In this document: one piece after another, positions 45,926 through 56,872 of the stretch | How positions within the stretch are numbered: the first letter of the stretch is position 1 | Layout: each line of letters opens with the position of its first letter | Assembly (NCBI RefSeq): GCF_033118175.1 | Contig: NC_083698.1 | Coordinates: 48,091,501-48,155,500, forward strand | Source: Dama dama | Taxonomy: Eukaryota; Chordata; Mammalia; Artiodactyla; Cervidae | Direction: 5' to 3' | DNA: 64,000 nt | Notes under the pieces: model-generated | Seen by the model: the letters and a program-made list of their open reading frames with translations, nothing else | Databases searched by the model: none | Told to the model about the DNA's origin: nothing | Position numbers and translations under genes: made by a program

Positions 45926-46155
45926 TTAGTTGGAGTGTAGTTGATTTACGATATTGTGTTAATTTCCGGTGTACAGCAAAGTGAATCAGTTATACATATA
46001 TATTATCCACTATTTTTTTTAAGATTCTTTTCCCATATGGGTCATTACAGAGTATTGAGTAGAGTTCCATACAATAAGTCTTTATTAGTTATCTATTTTA
46101 TATATGGTAGCATGTATGTGTCAATCCAATCTCCACATTTATCCCTCCCCCACTG
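45926..46155 (-). mobile_element. Artiodactyl L1 3' UTR fragment
   Basis: AGTTGGAGTGTAGTTGATTT, GGTGTACAGCAAAGTGAATC, GTATTGAGTAGAGTTCCAT, TTATCTATTTTATATATGG, minus strand. Confidence 0.85.
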
Positions 46156-46267
46156 TTTTAAACCAGCACCAAGCTGATGCAGACGTGACTGAAGCACCTT
46201 AGCAGCAGCAAGCTGATGCTGGTGCCCACTTCACTTAGAGATCAGCTTCACGAGTAATGAAGAGGGT

Positions 46268-46432
46268 ACAGTCATTTTACAGTGTCGGGGTGCTGGAGGG
46301 ATTGGCTTGGGGTCCCCTGAAGATACCAAAATACACAGATGCTCAAGTCCCTTATGTAAAATGACACAATACAGTTGGCCCTCCATATCCATATCCTTGG
46401 ATGCAGAGAGCTAGAGAGCCATCTGTATTATG
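46268..46432. mobile_element. Tigger-type DNA transposon remnants
   Basis: GGATTGGCTTGGGGTCCCCT, GATACCAAAATACACAGATG, CTCAAGTCCCTTATGTAAAA and TACAGTTGGCCCTCCATATC are the terminal phrases of a common Tigger-family element. Two terminal-repeat-like starts (TACAGTCATTTTACAG at 46,269 and TACAGTTGGCCCTCC at about 46,371) lie close together, suggesting a deletion derivative or two abutting copies. Confidence 0.6.
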
Positions 46433-47763
46433 GTGGACATTTGCTTTTGTCTTCCCAATAAAGCATGAAAGAGACAGAAATAATTCAGAGGGAAAAATAT
46501 AAAGGATTTTTTTTCAACTCCACCAATTCTCAAGACACCCTCTGCAGTCAGTACCCATTTAAACCAAGCACAGGAACATCTTCAGCTGCAGTGTGATCGG
46601 GAGCATATATCCTGGGGAAAACTGGCTCCTTTACATTAGCCAGAACATGTCAGAGGAACATGAGCATCACACAGTCATAGTGTTGGAAGCTACTGATGGG
46701 TCCCAGCGGATGAAGATAAATAGTCATCATCCTTAACCTTAAAATCACCTGCCACAGCAGCCAAGGTAGTTTCTGAAATGTGTCTTGATCTGAAGAGATC
46801 CAAGGTTTCACTACTTATCAATCAATCTTTCCAGGAAGGATTTTGCAAAATGGCAATAATTGGCAAGGTTCTAGAATCACTAGGATATTTTGCTTACCAG
46901 AACTCTACTTTTCTGGTGTTGTTTTCTTTTTCTTTCTTTCTTTCTTTTTTTTTGGAAAACAATCACCAGGACTGTATTCTAAAAAAAAATGTTGTTGATC
47001 CCAAGCTTGTTTTATGATTTAGACATTCCACACATTCACTCCTAGTTAGGAATACAACATTTTATGATTTAGTATTAAACTACCAAATCCATGTATTTCA
47101 GTGATTTTTTAAAAATTAAAGGAACAAAAGAAAGAGTGTGTAATAGGCTGATTAAGGAGTTAGTTGCTAAATGAAGCTATTAATTTCATTTTCCTGACAT
47201 CACAAAAGTATTCATGGAATTTTTACACAGCAAGCACACATACTATCTGTACTTGTGCTCCGTTCATCTGAGAACAAAGACTCACGGTATTTGCATAAAC
47301 AGCCATTTTTATTCTTTCTTAGGTATTGGTAGTATGTATTTATTGTTTTTTACTTCCCAGCATTCCTTTTCCTCTTCTTCTGGATATAGCAAGCTCTCTT
47401 CTTTTGAACAGCTCTTCCTTCCCTGCTCTAGCATGAGGTTTGACTGAAAGCTGTCAATCACAGAACTCCACTCTCATGGAGGACCACCTGATTGTCCTGG
47501 AAATGGGCACAGTCAGAGTTCTTCCCAAAGATTTTTGAGCTAGAGCTGGGATAGTTAGGAAAATAGTAACAGGGAGGTGAAAAGGAGTTCTCTCCTCTCT
47601 GATGATGAAGCTATTAGTGCATGCAACCAGAGAGGCTGATGGCCATGTATTCAGGCACACTGAGAGAGCTTGACCAGAAGGAAACAATAATGAAGCCGTC
47701 ATTTAGGAGGACAGGTTGTTTCAAGCAATTCCTTTGACTCTAAAGAGCCATCCTAATATGCTT
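46433..47763. other. Single-copy DNA with a (TTTC)n tract
   Basis: TTTCTTTCTTTCTTTC simple repeat near 46,930-46,946. No gene recognised; short open frames show no domain. Confidence 0.4.
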
Positions 47764-48079
47764 CAGTCCTGCTACCTAATGTTGGTGGCCACTGGCCACA
47801 TGTGGCTCTTGATCACTGGAAACACAGTTAGTCCAAATTGAGTTGTTCTATATGTCTCAAATAACAGTGGATTTGAAGACTTGGTGTGAGGAAAAAATGG
47901 ATATAAAGTATTTCATTAATGATTTTTATAATGAACGTGTTAATTAAAATATATTGAATGTATATTTAAATTAGATTTTAAATTAATTTCATGTATTCCT
48001 TATTTTTTATTGTGGCTTCTGGAAAATTTTATATTACATGTGAGTCTCAAATTATGTTTCTATTGAAACAGCACTCCTC
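47764..48079 (-). mobile_element. hAT-Charlie-type non-autonomous element
   Basis: Left CAGTCCTGCTACCTAATG and GGCCACTGGCCACATGTGGC, right AATTATGTTTCTATTGAAAC and AGCACTC. These fit the element whose ends read 'cagtgctgtccaatag...' and whose body has an AT-rich core with AATTAATTTT repeats. About 315 bp, no transposase. Confidence 0.6.
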
Positions 48080-49210
48080 TCTAGTGTAATCTGTATTTTT
48101 GATTTGTTTAGCTACTTGAGGCGCGGTGTGTACCATTGGCAGCCTGTGGAGCCTTAACTGATGCTGAAATCAGTAACTAGAACACAGGCAGTGAGAGAAA
48201 GATCTAAAATGTGGAACTGGCTACATTCAGGTGCAGAGTGGGCTGGGAGGTTTTCTGCATCATGAGGCAGGAAACTCAGTAGCAAAGCTGTTAGTTAACC
48301 ATTACAGGTTGTTTAGATGATGTGACAATTCTCACTAAGCTCAAATGTCACAGAAAAAAAAATTGAGATCTTGGGGGTATTGGCTACTTGCAAGCTTCAA
48401 TAAGGTGCTACAAGAGGGGGAATATGTGGTCAATGCAGAGATTTCTGAAGTGGAGCAGGAATAGCAGCCTGGCACGGCTGTGTAAAGAGGCCATTCTGCC
48501 ACTGAGCATGCTCTGGATTTCAAAAAATACCCACTGCACTGAAATCCAGCCATGGTGTAACCAACATGAAGAAGCCAGATCCCGTAAATGTTCACAAAAC
48601 ATTGTAACCCACGTAAAGTGATGGCCCTTTCCCTGGGTTACAAAGGAGATTGTGAGCACCTGTGGCAGAGGGCCTTGTCCCATCCCTGCAGCCTACCACA
48701 CTGAGACAGAGACCAAAGTTAGATGCACTAAGATGAGGCCCAGGAGGATGGGCAGTGCCTACTGAAGAGTCACCAGGAGATGGAAGCTGTGGAGGAGGAG
48801 TGGATCCAGATTCAAGTATCTTGACTGGTAAGATTACTGGCTTTAGTTCCTATCAGACAGTGTTCCTAATAGGCAGTCCTAGGGTTTTAAGGAGGGTCTT
48901 TTGTCACCACTGCCATTCCCAAACAAGAAAGAAAGCATACAAATAAGGAATCTAGGACTGACCACTGCCTGGGCAATTCCTTTTTCATGCTCCATCTCAC
49001 CAACAACAGGAAATGCACAGCTAAGGAATTGTAGCAAAGATACTGACCTGTCCACCAAGATATTTTTTCCCTTCTTCAGGTACCCACCTTGATTCCATTA
49101 CAGGGGTTTTGTGGTTCTTTGTCTAATTATCTGTAATGACATATGGAAATGCCATGGTATCATATGGAAATAATACTGCCTGCATTCTGTCCTCCTGCTT
49201 ATAAAAAGCC
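48080..49210. other. Unclassified DNA
   Basis: Overlapping open frames on both strands (48,341-48,683) have no recognisable product. No splice-supported exon seen. Confidence 0.35.
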
Positions 49211-49695
49211 TTCTAGTATTAAAAAGCAAAGACATCACTTTGCCTACAAAGGTCCATATAGTCAAAGCTATGGTTTTCCTGGTAGTCATGTATGGATGTG
49301 AAAGTTGGACCATAAAGAAGGCTGAGCACTGAAGAAGTGATGCTTTCAAATTGTGGTGCTGGAGGACTCTTGAGAGTCCCTTGGACTGCAAGGAGATCAA
49401 ACCAGTCCATCCTAAAGAAATCAACTCTGACTATCATTAAGGACTGATGCTGAAGCTCCAATACTTTGGCCACCTGATGTGACAAGTCAACTCATTTGAA
49501 AAGACCCTGATGCTGGGAAAGATTGAAGGCAAAAGGAGAAGGGGGATGCAGAGGATGAGATGGTTAGATAGCATCACTGATCACTGGACATGAACATGAG
49601 CAAACTCCAGTGAAGGACAGGGAAGCTTGACATGCTGCAGTCCATGGGGTTGCAAAGAATTGGACACAATTTAGTGACTAAACAACTGCAACAAC
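49211..49695 (+). mobile_element. Older-type BovB, 5' truncated
   Basis: Plus strand: AGCAAAGACATCACTTTGCC, GTCATGTATGGATGTGAAAG, AGGAGATCAAACCAGTCCAT, CAGGGAAGCTTGACATGC, tail TTAGTGACTAAACAACTGCAAC. Several deletions and in-frame stops. The older tail type (ACTAAACAACTGCAAC) differs from the CTGAACTGAA tail of young copies. Confidence 0.88.
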
Positions 49696-50622
49696 ATGTA
49701 CATCTCCATGCCCTTTCCCACTTCTAGCTGACAAAGGTGCAGAAAAATGTCAGGAAAACTTTGGGAACCATGTGTTGAAGAAGGCAAAACTGCAGCTCTC
49801 TTGGACTATTATGTAAACAAGGTATAAACTTCTATCTTGCTGAGCTTTTACATGAACTATTTGTTGTCACAGCCTAACCAAATACATCTCCCAGTAAAAA
49901 GATCCTCCCAAATGTCCATGATGACCAAAGCCACATAGAACACTAAGCAAATCGAGTCTCTCTAGTACATAGCAGACAGAGCAGCCAAACCAACTTCTCA
50001 GTAGATAATCCATTGCCATGAACTCTCCCAACAGAAGTAACCTGCTTCCTTAAACAACAGGGCAGCCATTGTGTGCTACTTCCCTGCCCTCTGCTCCTAT
50101 ACAATGGTCTTTCTGAATGAAAGATTTTGTTAGTCAATATTTCTTCTGTTTGTAGGTTGTATGGGTTAGGGGTTGTTAAATTTCTCATTTGGAACATGGT
50201 AGCAGGGATTACAAGGAGTCATATGAAGACTTGTTTGAGAAAAATGGACCTTAAACAGGCATCATGGACTCAGAGACGGCTGCAATAACTGGGAAGAAGT
50301 AGAAGTTGTGTTCTACTGGAATATGTGTGGAATTAAGGTATAATCATTGCAACAAGTTACAAGAGAGAATGTCGAGAACTATTTATAATTGTAAAGGAGA
50401 GTATCTGTATATTAGACACTGTGCTACAAGAGTTCAAGCTTAGTAGAAGCATTTGGGTCAAGACCTACATAAAAATTTCTGGGCATCATCAAGAAGCTAG
50501 ACTTAAAAACCATGAAAGGAGTAATCAAAATTGAAGATAAATATTTTAATCAAACATCCTTTTTAAAGACTTGAGATTAACAAAATGGTTATTCATATAG
50601 CTGTTTTACAAAATGTCACAGC
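49696..50622. other. Unclassified DNA, LTR-like start
   Basis: ATAAACTTCTATCTTGCTGA at about 49,824 followed by GTTGTCACAGCCTAACC resembles the 3' end of an old LTR. The rest is unrecognised. Confidence 0.3.
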
Positions 50623-50643
50623 ACTTGATGAGTTCAGTTCAGT

Positions 50644-50988
50644 TCAGTCACTCAGTCGTGTCCGACTCTTCGCGACCCCATGAATTGCAGCACACCAGGC
50701 CTCCCTGTCCATCACCAACTCCCGGAGTTCACCCAAACTCATACCCATTGAGTTGGTGATGCCATCTAGCCATCTCATCCTCTGTCGTCCTCTCCTCCTT
50801 CTGCCCCCAATCCCTCCAAGCATCAGGGTCTTTTCCAAGGAGTCAACTCTTCGCAGGAGGTGGCCAAAGTACTGGAGTTTCAGCTTCAGCATCAGCCCTT
50901 CCAATGGACACCCAGGACTGATCTCCTTTAGGATGGACTGGTTGGATCTCCTTGCAGTCCAAGAGACTCTCAAGAGTCTTCTCCACAA
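50644..50988 (-). pseudogene. BovB protein C-terminus remnant
   Basis: Minus-strand frame of 115 codons carrying the C-terminal region after the RT: RRLLRVSWTARRSNQSILKE, then GGRRRRGRQRMRWLDGITN and the final GVAKSRTRLSD. It is separated from the RT frame (51,013-51,654) by a stop just before the histidine of KKAEH. Confidence 0.85.
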
Positions 50989-51012
50989 CCACAGTTCAAA
51001 AGCATCAATTTT

Positions 51013-51654
51013 TCAGTGCTCAGCTTTCTTCACAGTCCAACTCTCACATCCATACATGACCACTGGAAAAACCATAGCCTTGACCAGATGGACCTTTGTT
51101 GGCAAAGTAATGTCTCTGCTTTTTAATATGCTATCTAAGTTGGTCATAACTTTCCTTCCAAGGAGTAAGTGTCTTTTAATTTCATGGCTGCAGTCACCAT
51201 CTGTAGTGATTTTGGAGCCCAAAAAAATAAAGTCTGACACTGTTTCCATTGTCTCCCCATCTATTTCCCATGAGGGGATGGGACCAGATGCCATGATCTT
51301 AGTTTTCTGAATGTTAAGCTTTAAGCCAACTTTTTCACTCTCCTCTTTCACTTTGATCAAGAGGCTTTTTAATTCCTCTTCACTCTCTGCCATAAGGGTG
51401 GTGTCATCTGCATATCTGAGGTTATTGGTACTTCTCCCAGCAATCTTGATTCCAGCTTGTGCTTCATCCAGCCCAGCGTTTCTCATGATGTACTCTGCAT
51501 ATAAGTTAAATAAGCAGGGTGACAATATACAGCCTTGACGTACTCCTTTTCCTATTTGGAACCAGTCCATTGTTCCATGTCCAGTTCTAACTGTTGCTTC
51601 CTGACCTGCATACAGATTTCTCAAGAGGCAGGTCAGGTGGTCTGGTATTCCCAT
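51013..51654 (-). pseudogene. BovB reverse transcriptase remnant
   Basis: The best-preserved RT frame in the window, 213 codons. Residues 37-52 are GVRQGCILSPCLFNLY (RT motif 4 region) and residues 81-84 are the catalytic YADD, with LKLNIQKTKIMASG following. The upstream FxxD-type catalytic aspartate motif is not present because the segment starts after it. The frame ends at a stop (KKAEH*), so it is a non-functional part of the inverted insertion. In life RTE RT copies element RNA at the nicked target. Confidence 0.9.
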
Positions 51655-51699
51655 CTCTCGCAGAAGCGCGCTGGCTGCGACGGACCACGCAGAAGCATG

Positions 51700-51995
51700 G
51701 TGGTGAGGAGCTACCCCTCGCCCAAGGCCAGGGGTAGCGACCGAGAGCGTCAGGCTGCGACAGCGCAGGAGTGGCGGCCAAGAGGAGCTACCACATGCCC
51801 GAGGGCAGGGGCGGTGGCCGAGAGGAGCAACCCCACTTCCAAGGAGGGGCTGCTGCTGGGTGCAGGAGGGCCGAGAGGAGCTACTCCACGTTCAAGGTCA
51901 GGAGGGGCGGCCGTGAGAAGACACCCCTCGTCCAAGGTAAGGAGCAGCGGCTGCACTTTGCTGGAGCAGCCGTGAAGAGATACCCCACGTCCGAG
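51700..51995 (+). repeat. Six repeated motifs in the BovB 5' UTR
   Basis: GAGGAGCTACCCC(T/A)CG-CCAAGG-type motifs start near 51,705, 51,782, 51,822, 51,875, 51,915 and 51,973 (spacing 77, 40, 53, 40, 58). The last three units carry AAGGT(A/C)AGG- or GAGGTAAG-like splice-donor-resembling ends. This GC- and CpG-rich block is likely the BovB internal promoter region. Confidence 0.75.
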
Positions 51996-52136
51996 GTAAG
52001 AGAAACCCAGGTAAGACGTGGGTGTTGCCAGAGGGCATCAGAGGGCAGACACACTAAAACCATAATCACAGAAAACTAGCCAATCTGATCACAGGACCAC
52101 AGTCGTGTCTAACTCAATGAAACTAAGCCATGCCGT

Positions 52137-52834
52137 GTGGGGCCACCCAAGAGGGTCAGGTCATGGTGGAGATGTCTGACAGAATGTGGTCCACTGGAGA
52201 AGGGAATGACAAACCACTTCAGTATTCTTGAGAACCCCATGAACAGTATGAGAAGGCAAAATGATAGGATACTGAAAGAGGAACTCCCCAGGTCCATAGG
52301 TGCCCAATATGCTAATGGAGATCAATGGAGAAATAACTCCAGAAAGAATGAAGGGATGGAGCCAAGGCAAAAACAATATCCAGTTGTGGATGTGACTGGT
52401 GATAGAAGCAAGGTCCAATGCTGTAAAGAGCAATATTGCATAGGAACCTGGAATGTTAGGTCCATGAATCAAGGCAAATTGGAAGTGGTCAAACAGGAGA
52501 TGGCAAGAGTGAATGTCAACATTCTAGGAATCAGCAAACTAAAATGGACTGGAATGGGTGAATTTAACTCAGATGACCATTATATCTACTACTGTGGGCA
52601 GGAATCCCTTAGAAGAAATGGAGTAGCCATCATGGTCAACAAAAGAGTGCGAAATGCAGTACTTGGATGCAATCTCAAAGATGACAGAATGATCTTTGTT
52701 CATTTCCAAGACAAACCATTCAATATCACAGTAATCCAAGCCTATGCCCCAACCAGTAATGCTGAAGAAGCTGAAGTTGAACGGTTCTATGAAGACCTAC
52801 AAGCCCTTTTAGAACTAACACCCAAAAAATATGT
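52137..52834 (+). pseudogene. BovB apurinic-type endonuclease, N-terminal remnant
   Basis: Open frame whose BovB part spans about 232 codons; it then reads into flanking DNA (VLDELVPSKTKG...) to 52,925. From residue 102 the endonuclease begins IGTWNVRSMNQGKLEVVKQE, with the Asn-containing WNVR motif, then FNSDDHYIYYCGQESLRRNG and NITVIQAYAPTSNAEE. Residue 134 is Lys where the family has the metal-binding Glu (ISELKW to ISKLKW). The distal GDWN and SDH motifs are missing. Endonuclease activity is therefore lost. Confidence 0.88.
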
Positions 52835-52846
52835 ACTTGATGAGTT

Positions 52847-54172
52847 AGTACCAAGTAAAACAAAAGGAGCTGCAGTGCTCCTCTCAAATAAGCATCTTCA
52901 AGTTATCAATATATTTGGTGAATAAGAGTGAGGAAAATGACATTTTCGTTAAATTATTGAGGGATCATTAGAGGCATCAACCTCTATTTGTATGATAACA
53001 CTGTCTTTCGCTTGGGTATTATATTGAATTTTTTTAAAAAGAAAAATGCATGTTGTTTTCATTTAAAAAATTGTTTTAGCAGAATTATCATCACAGAGAG
53101 TAAAACAAAACATCCACCTGGTGAAAAATTATTGGACCAAAGACTTACAAATTATATTTTGAACTTAAGTTTCAACAAAAATGAGTCTTTCCTACTCTTG
53201 ACATAAAGCCAGCACCTACTCCTGATTGGTATTTCAGGATCAAAGGCAGTCTCTGAAAATCTAATTCTACTTTTCTCAAGTTCTTAAGGTCTTGAATACA
53301 ATTATCGAGACTACTAAACCAAGAAAATCCTCTTTTTGAGAGTAGCAGACTAAATTAAAAGGATATACTTTTGTGGTCAGCCATCTCCAAGACTCTTTAC
53401 TGAATGAATGTTAAGTTAGCAATAGAACAAAGAAGCAAATGAGGAGCTGTAAAATCAGTGTCAGACACTCCAATTGTTTTCCCATTGTCCATTTCCCACC
53501 ACCTCCCCCTGAACTTGAATGACCCAGATTCTCTTACAGAATGTAATTTCTGTTTAGTCGTCCTGGATGCGATATGGTAGAGAAGAAGGTAACTGATTAA
53601 TCATTCTGATTCTACCCCATACCTACTTTGAGCAGCTTAAGTAAACCTCCCTGAACCCATTTATCCCTTTCTAATATAGAGACAACAATTTTTGCCCTGA
53701 ATTCCTCATAAAGTTGTTGGGAATAACATGAAATTTACTTATAAACTGTAGTTTATTTTACAAATATGAAATATATTTATTATATAAAGAAACTTTTAGA
53801 GATATTTTACTACTGGACATAATAACCAAAAGGCACATAAAAATAGGAAGCAGTATCACATGAAATAAAAGACATGAACCCTATTTCTGGCAGTTTGACA
53901 GATTAGATATCCTGCACAGGCATCCCAACTCAAATAACTAAAATTCTTCATAAACTATAAATAAGAAACATCCTTTAAATGCATCTCTGAACTGAGACAA
54001 AAAGAAAAATGTCGAAGACAGAAATGAATTGAAAGTGGCAATGATAGAGGGAAGCAGGAACATAAATGCAAAAATTCTTAAAAGATTATCATATCAAATC
54101 TAGCAATATGTATAGAGAGGTAGATAGATATGACATATATATTGTATATTTTGATATATATATATCCCCTGG
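52847..54172. other. Mostly single-copy DNA with a weak MIR
   Basis: CTTAAGTAAACCTCCCTGAA and CTCATAAAGTTGTTGGGAAT (53,635-53,725) resemble MIR, plus strand. Otherwise no repeat or gene recognised. Confidence 0.35.
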
Positions 54173-54290
54173 AGGAGGAAATTGCAACCCACTCCAACAG
54201 TCTTGCCTGAAAATTCCATGGACAGAGGGGTCTGGCAGGCTACAGTCCAAAGGGTGGCAAAGAGTCAGACATGACTGAGCAACTGAGAGA
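54173..54290 (+). mobile_element. Truncated Bov-tA SINE
   Basis: Only the BovB-derived half: ATCCCCTGGAGGAGGAAATT, GCAACCCACTCCAACAGTC, CAAAGAGTCAGACATGACTG. The tRNA-like head is absent; it starts beside an (AT)n stretch. Confidence 0.85.
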
Positions 54291-55379
54291 GACAGAGAGA
54301 GATGTATATCACAGATAATATATAATGGTTAATTGCTATTTATTCTATGAATATAAAGTTAGTTTAACATTCAAAAATCTTCCAGTTCTAGTCAATATGG
54401 AGGAAGTGCACTGCAGCTTATCTCTCCTACTGATTACAAGTAAAAACTGAAAAATATGCAAAAAGAAACTATTTAGGACTTAGAATATTAAATAGCAGTT
54501 GGAGTATTGAGAAGAAAAGTCAAATCTTGAAAAATGACAAGTGTAGTAGTAGTGAGTTTCTGAGTTTTTTTTTTTTACACACATATCCATTTTCTGGGTT
54601 TTTTTCCTCCCTCCTTTGGCTTTTGTCTTTGGTCCAAGGGTGGATTGAATTAGAAAACTACAAAATTGGCACAATCAGCAAAAAATTCAGGGAGAAGCTC
54701 ATCTTTTTGGCCATAGGGGGAGAACAAAAAACTGCTGCAAGTTATAAAGTGAGGAAAGAGTCCACTCTCTCTGTCTCTCCTTCACCTCCTCCCTAGCCCT
54801 GTATATAATCATATAGAAATTTAAACTGTCATAGATTGAAAGTCTTACAGTTATTGATTTTGAGGCCCACATCTCAGTGAGAATGATTGCATTGGAAAAA
54901 AAGTGGAAAATGCAGTTTCTGTTCACTTCAGCTTCTCTTTCTGGTTTTATTGTATGAAGAATTAACTTTTAGAACATTCATATAGAAATTTATTTATACA
55001 GAAACAGTTTAGATTGGCTGATGCTGTAGAAGTGGGACCTTACTGTACTCTGATAAGGGCAGATCTGTGTAGACTTGAGCTTTGGGAGCATGATTTAGTC
55101 TCTGAAATAAAAATGACATTAGTAGAACTGATGGGAAGAAAAATTTGAAACAACTGAATACAGCAAAATAGAAGATGGGGGTATAGAATAAAATTCCAAA
55201 TATTTTGCTCACATCAGACCTCCTTCAAATTCTTCCTTAGTCAAGGACATAGCAGAAAACAGAGTTTACTTCCAGATAGTTCAAATGAAGAGACTTTAAG
55301 GAAAGTGCTCCTTAGAGAAGTGTGAGCAAGATGACAGGAACAAATATGACTGGGTGAAAATATATATGGTTGTGTATTT
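54291..55379. other. Unclassified DNA
   Basis: AT-rich, with a poly-T run at about 54,565. No gene recognised. Confidence 0.35.
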
Positions 55380-55580
55380 ACAGTGGGTCAGTTGGTAAAG
55401 AATCTGCCTGTAATGCAGGAGACCTGGATTCGATCCTTGGGTTGGAAAGATCCCCTGGAAAAGGGAATGGCAACTCACTTCAGTATTCTTGCCTGGAAAA
55501 TTTCATGGACAGAGGATCCTGGAGGCTACAATCCACAGTGTTGCAAGAGTCGGACACAACTGAGCAACTAACACTTCCAC
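55380..55580 (+). mobile_element. Bov-tA SINE
   Basis: CAGTGGGTCAGTTGGTAAAG head (first bases of the tRNA-like part diverged), GATTCGATCCTTGGGTTGG, GGCAACTCACTTCAGTATTC, AGAGTCGGACACAACTGAGC tail. Confidence 0.9.
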
Positions 55581-56309
55581 TGTGATTGAGTAAAGCACCC
55601 AGAGCTGCACCCCCCACCCCATGCACCCAGAAAATAGGGAGGAAAGAGTGTTGCCTGAGACCCATGAGACCTGGGACCATGGTGAGGGGCTGCCTGCCAT
55701 GGGGAGCTGCAGTCACGGGAGCTCCTGCCACAGTCTCAGGGTCAAAGCAGGAAGGATTAAGGAATGAAACACCTCCATCTCTTCTCCCCCCATTCCCTCT
55801 TATGCTGGTGCTGCCCACTGGCTGAACACAATCTGAAAGCAGAGAGCAAGAAGAAGGCAGAGATTGGAGTGGAGTAGGAGTGGCAAACAGAAAAATGCAG
55901 GGATGCACCTGATCACATCACCCTGGCTCTTTTATGACCTATAAATTGCCTCTTTCGTTGGGGTTGTCTTTTGTGCATTACTCATCTCTCCTTCAATCCT
56001 ATAGAATTTAGAGTTGGGATGTAAGGGCTTGGGAACATCTGCCTCCAGTTCTAGGACAGAGATAAAGGGAACAAAATCTGATAAAGGGAACAAGAAACAC
56101 AGGTTTCTGCTATGTATCAGTCTTTTCTTGTCCTGAAATATCAGTAAAGGAGAAAACAGGAAGAAATTTTAGCTTGATTCTCCCCATCCCTGCTTCTGCA
56201 TTGCATATATACCCCAGAGGAAGCACATTAGCCCTCTCCTTCATCCTCATTCTCTGTCTCTCTTTCTGTCACAAAAACACCAGAGGTCAGCATGTGTCCT
56301 TTAAAGAAG
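55581..56309. other. Unclassified DNA with a probable old LTR-like repeat
   Basis: 55,585-55,885 reads like a widespread old repeat (CACTGGCTGAACACAATCTG, CTGAAAGCAGAGAGCAAGAA). Its open frames (55,586-55,825 plus; 55,480-55,908 minus) are not taken as genes. GATAAAGGGAACAA is repeated twice at 56,061-56,095. Confidence 0.35.
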
Positions 56310-56872
56310 TGACGGTAACTATAGCCATGAAATTAAAAGACGCTTGCTCCTTGGAAGAAAATCTATGACAAATCTAGACAGCATATTAAAGAGGAAAGAC
56401 ATCACTTTGCTGAAAAAAGTCCATATAGTTAAGGCTATCGTTTTTTCAGTAGTCTTGTACAGATGTGAGAGTTGGACCATAAAGAAGGTTGAGCACTGAA
56501 GAACTGATGCTTTCAAATTGTGCTGAAGAAGACTTGAGAGTCCTGTGGACTGCAAGGAGATCAAACCAGATCAATCCTAAAGGCAATCAACCCTGAATAC
56601 TCATTGGAAGGACGGATGCTGAAGCTGAAGCTCCTATACTTTGGTCACCTGATATGAAGAGCCAACTCATTGGAAAAGACCCTGATGCTGAGAAAGATTG
56701 AGGGCAGGAGAAGTGGGTGACCAAGGATGAGATGGTTGGATGACATCACCAACTCAATGGATATGAATTTGAGCACATTGTGGGAGACAGTGAAGGACAG
56801 GGGAGCCTAGCATGCTGCTGTCCATGATGTCTTGAAGAGTCAGGTACAACTTTGTGACTGAAAGACAACTAA
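56310..56872 (+). mobile_element. Older-type BovB, 5' truncated
   Basis: Plus strand: ATAGCCATGAAATTAAAAGA, AAATCTATGACAAATCTAGA, GATCAAACCAGATCAATCCT, tail TTTGTGACTGAAAGACAACTAAC. Diverged and frameshifted. Confidence 0.88.

Larger units (their letters stand above)
50635..51658 (-). mobile_element. BovB 3' segment of a twin-primed (5'-inverted) insertion
   Basis: Young BovB 3' third, minus strand: tail TTCAGTTCAGTCACTCAGTC at left, RT domain up to CTGGTATTCCCATCTCT. It is preceded by ACTTGATGAGTT (50,623-50,634), repeated exactly at 52,835-52,846 beyond the inverted 5' segment. The last four bases AGTT overlap the BovB tail repeat, so 8-12 bp of duplication is certain. Together with 51,659-52,834 this is one insertion of about 2.2 kb. 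Confidence 0.93.
51659..52834 (+). mobile_element. BovB 5' segment (5' UTR and endonuclease), inverted
   Basis: Plus-strand BovB 5' end. About 420 bp of GC-rich 5' UTR begins at the junction (CGCAGAAGCGCGCTGGCTGC), then the ORF to CTAACACCCAAAAAA, where it meets the right target duplication. The orientation is opposite to 50,635-51,658. The RNA 5' end lies at the internal junction and an internal RNA position lies at the outer edge, as twin priming predicts. About 1 kb of BovB middle is absent. Confidence 0.93.

Noticed and set aside
51535..51975. 146-codon Arg/Pro/Ser-rich frame
   Set aside because: Runs across the BovB inversion junction into the GC-rich 5' UTR; open because of base composition.
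55480..55908. 142-codon minus-strand frame overlapping a SINE
   Set aside because: Its last third is antisense Bov-tA and the rest looks like an old LTR-like repeat.
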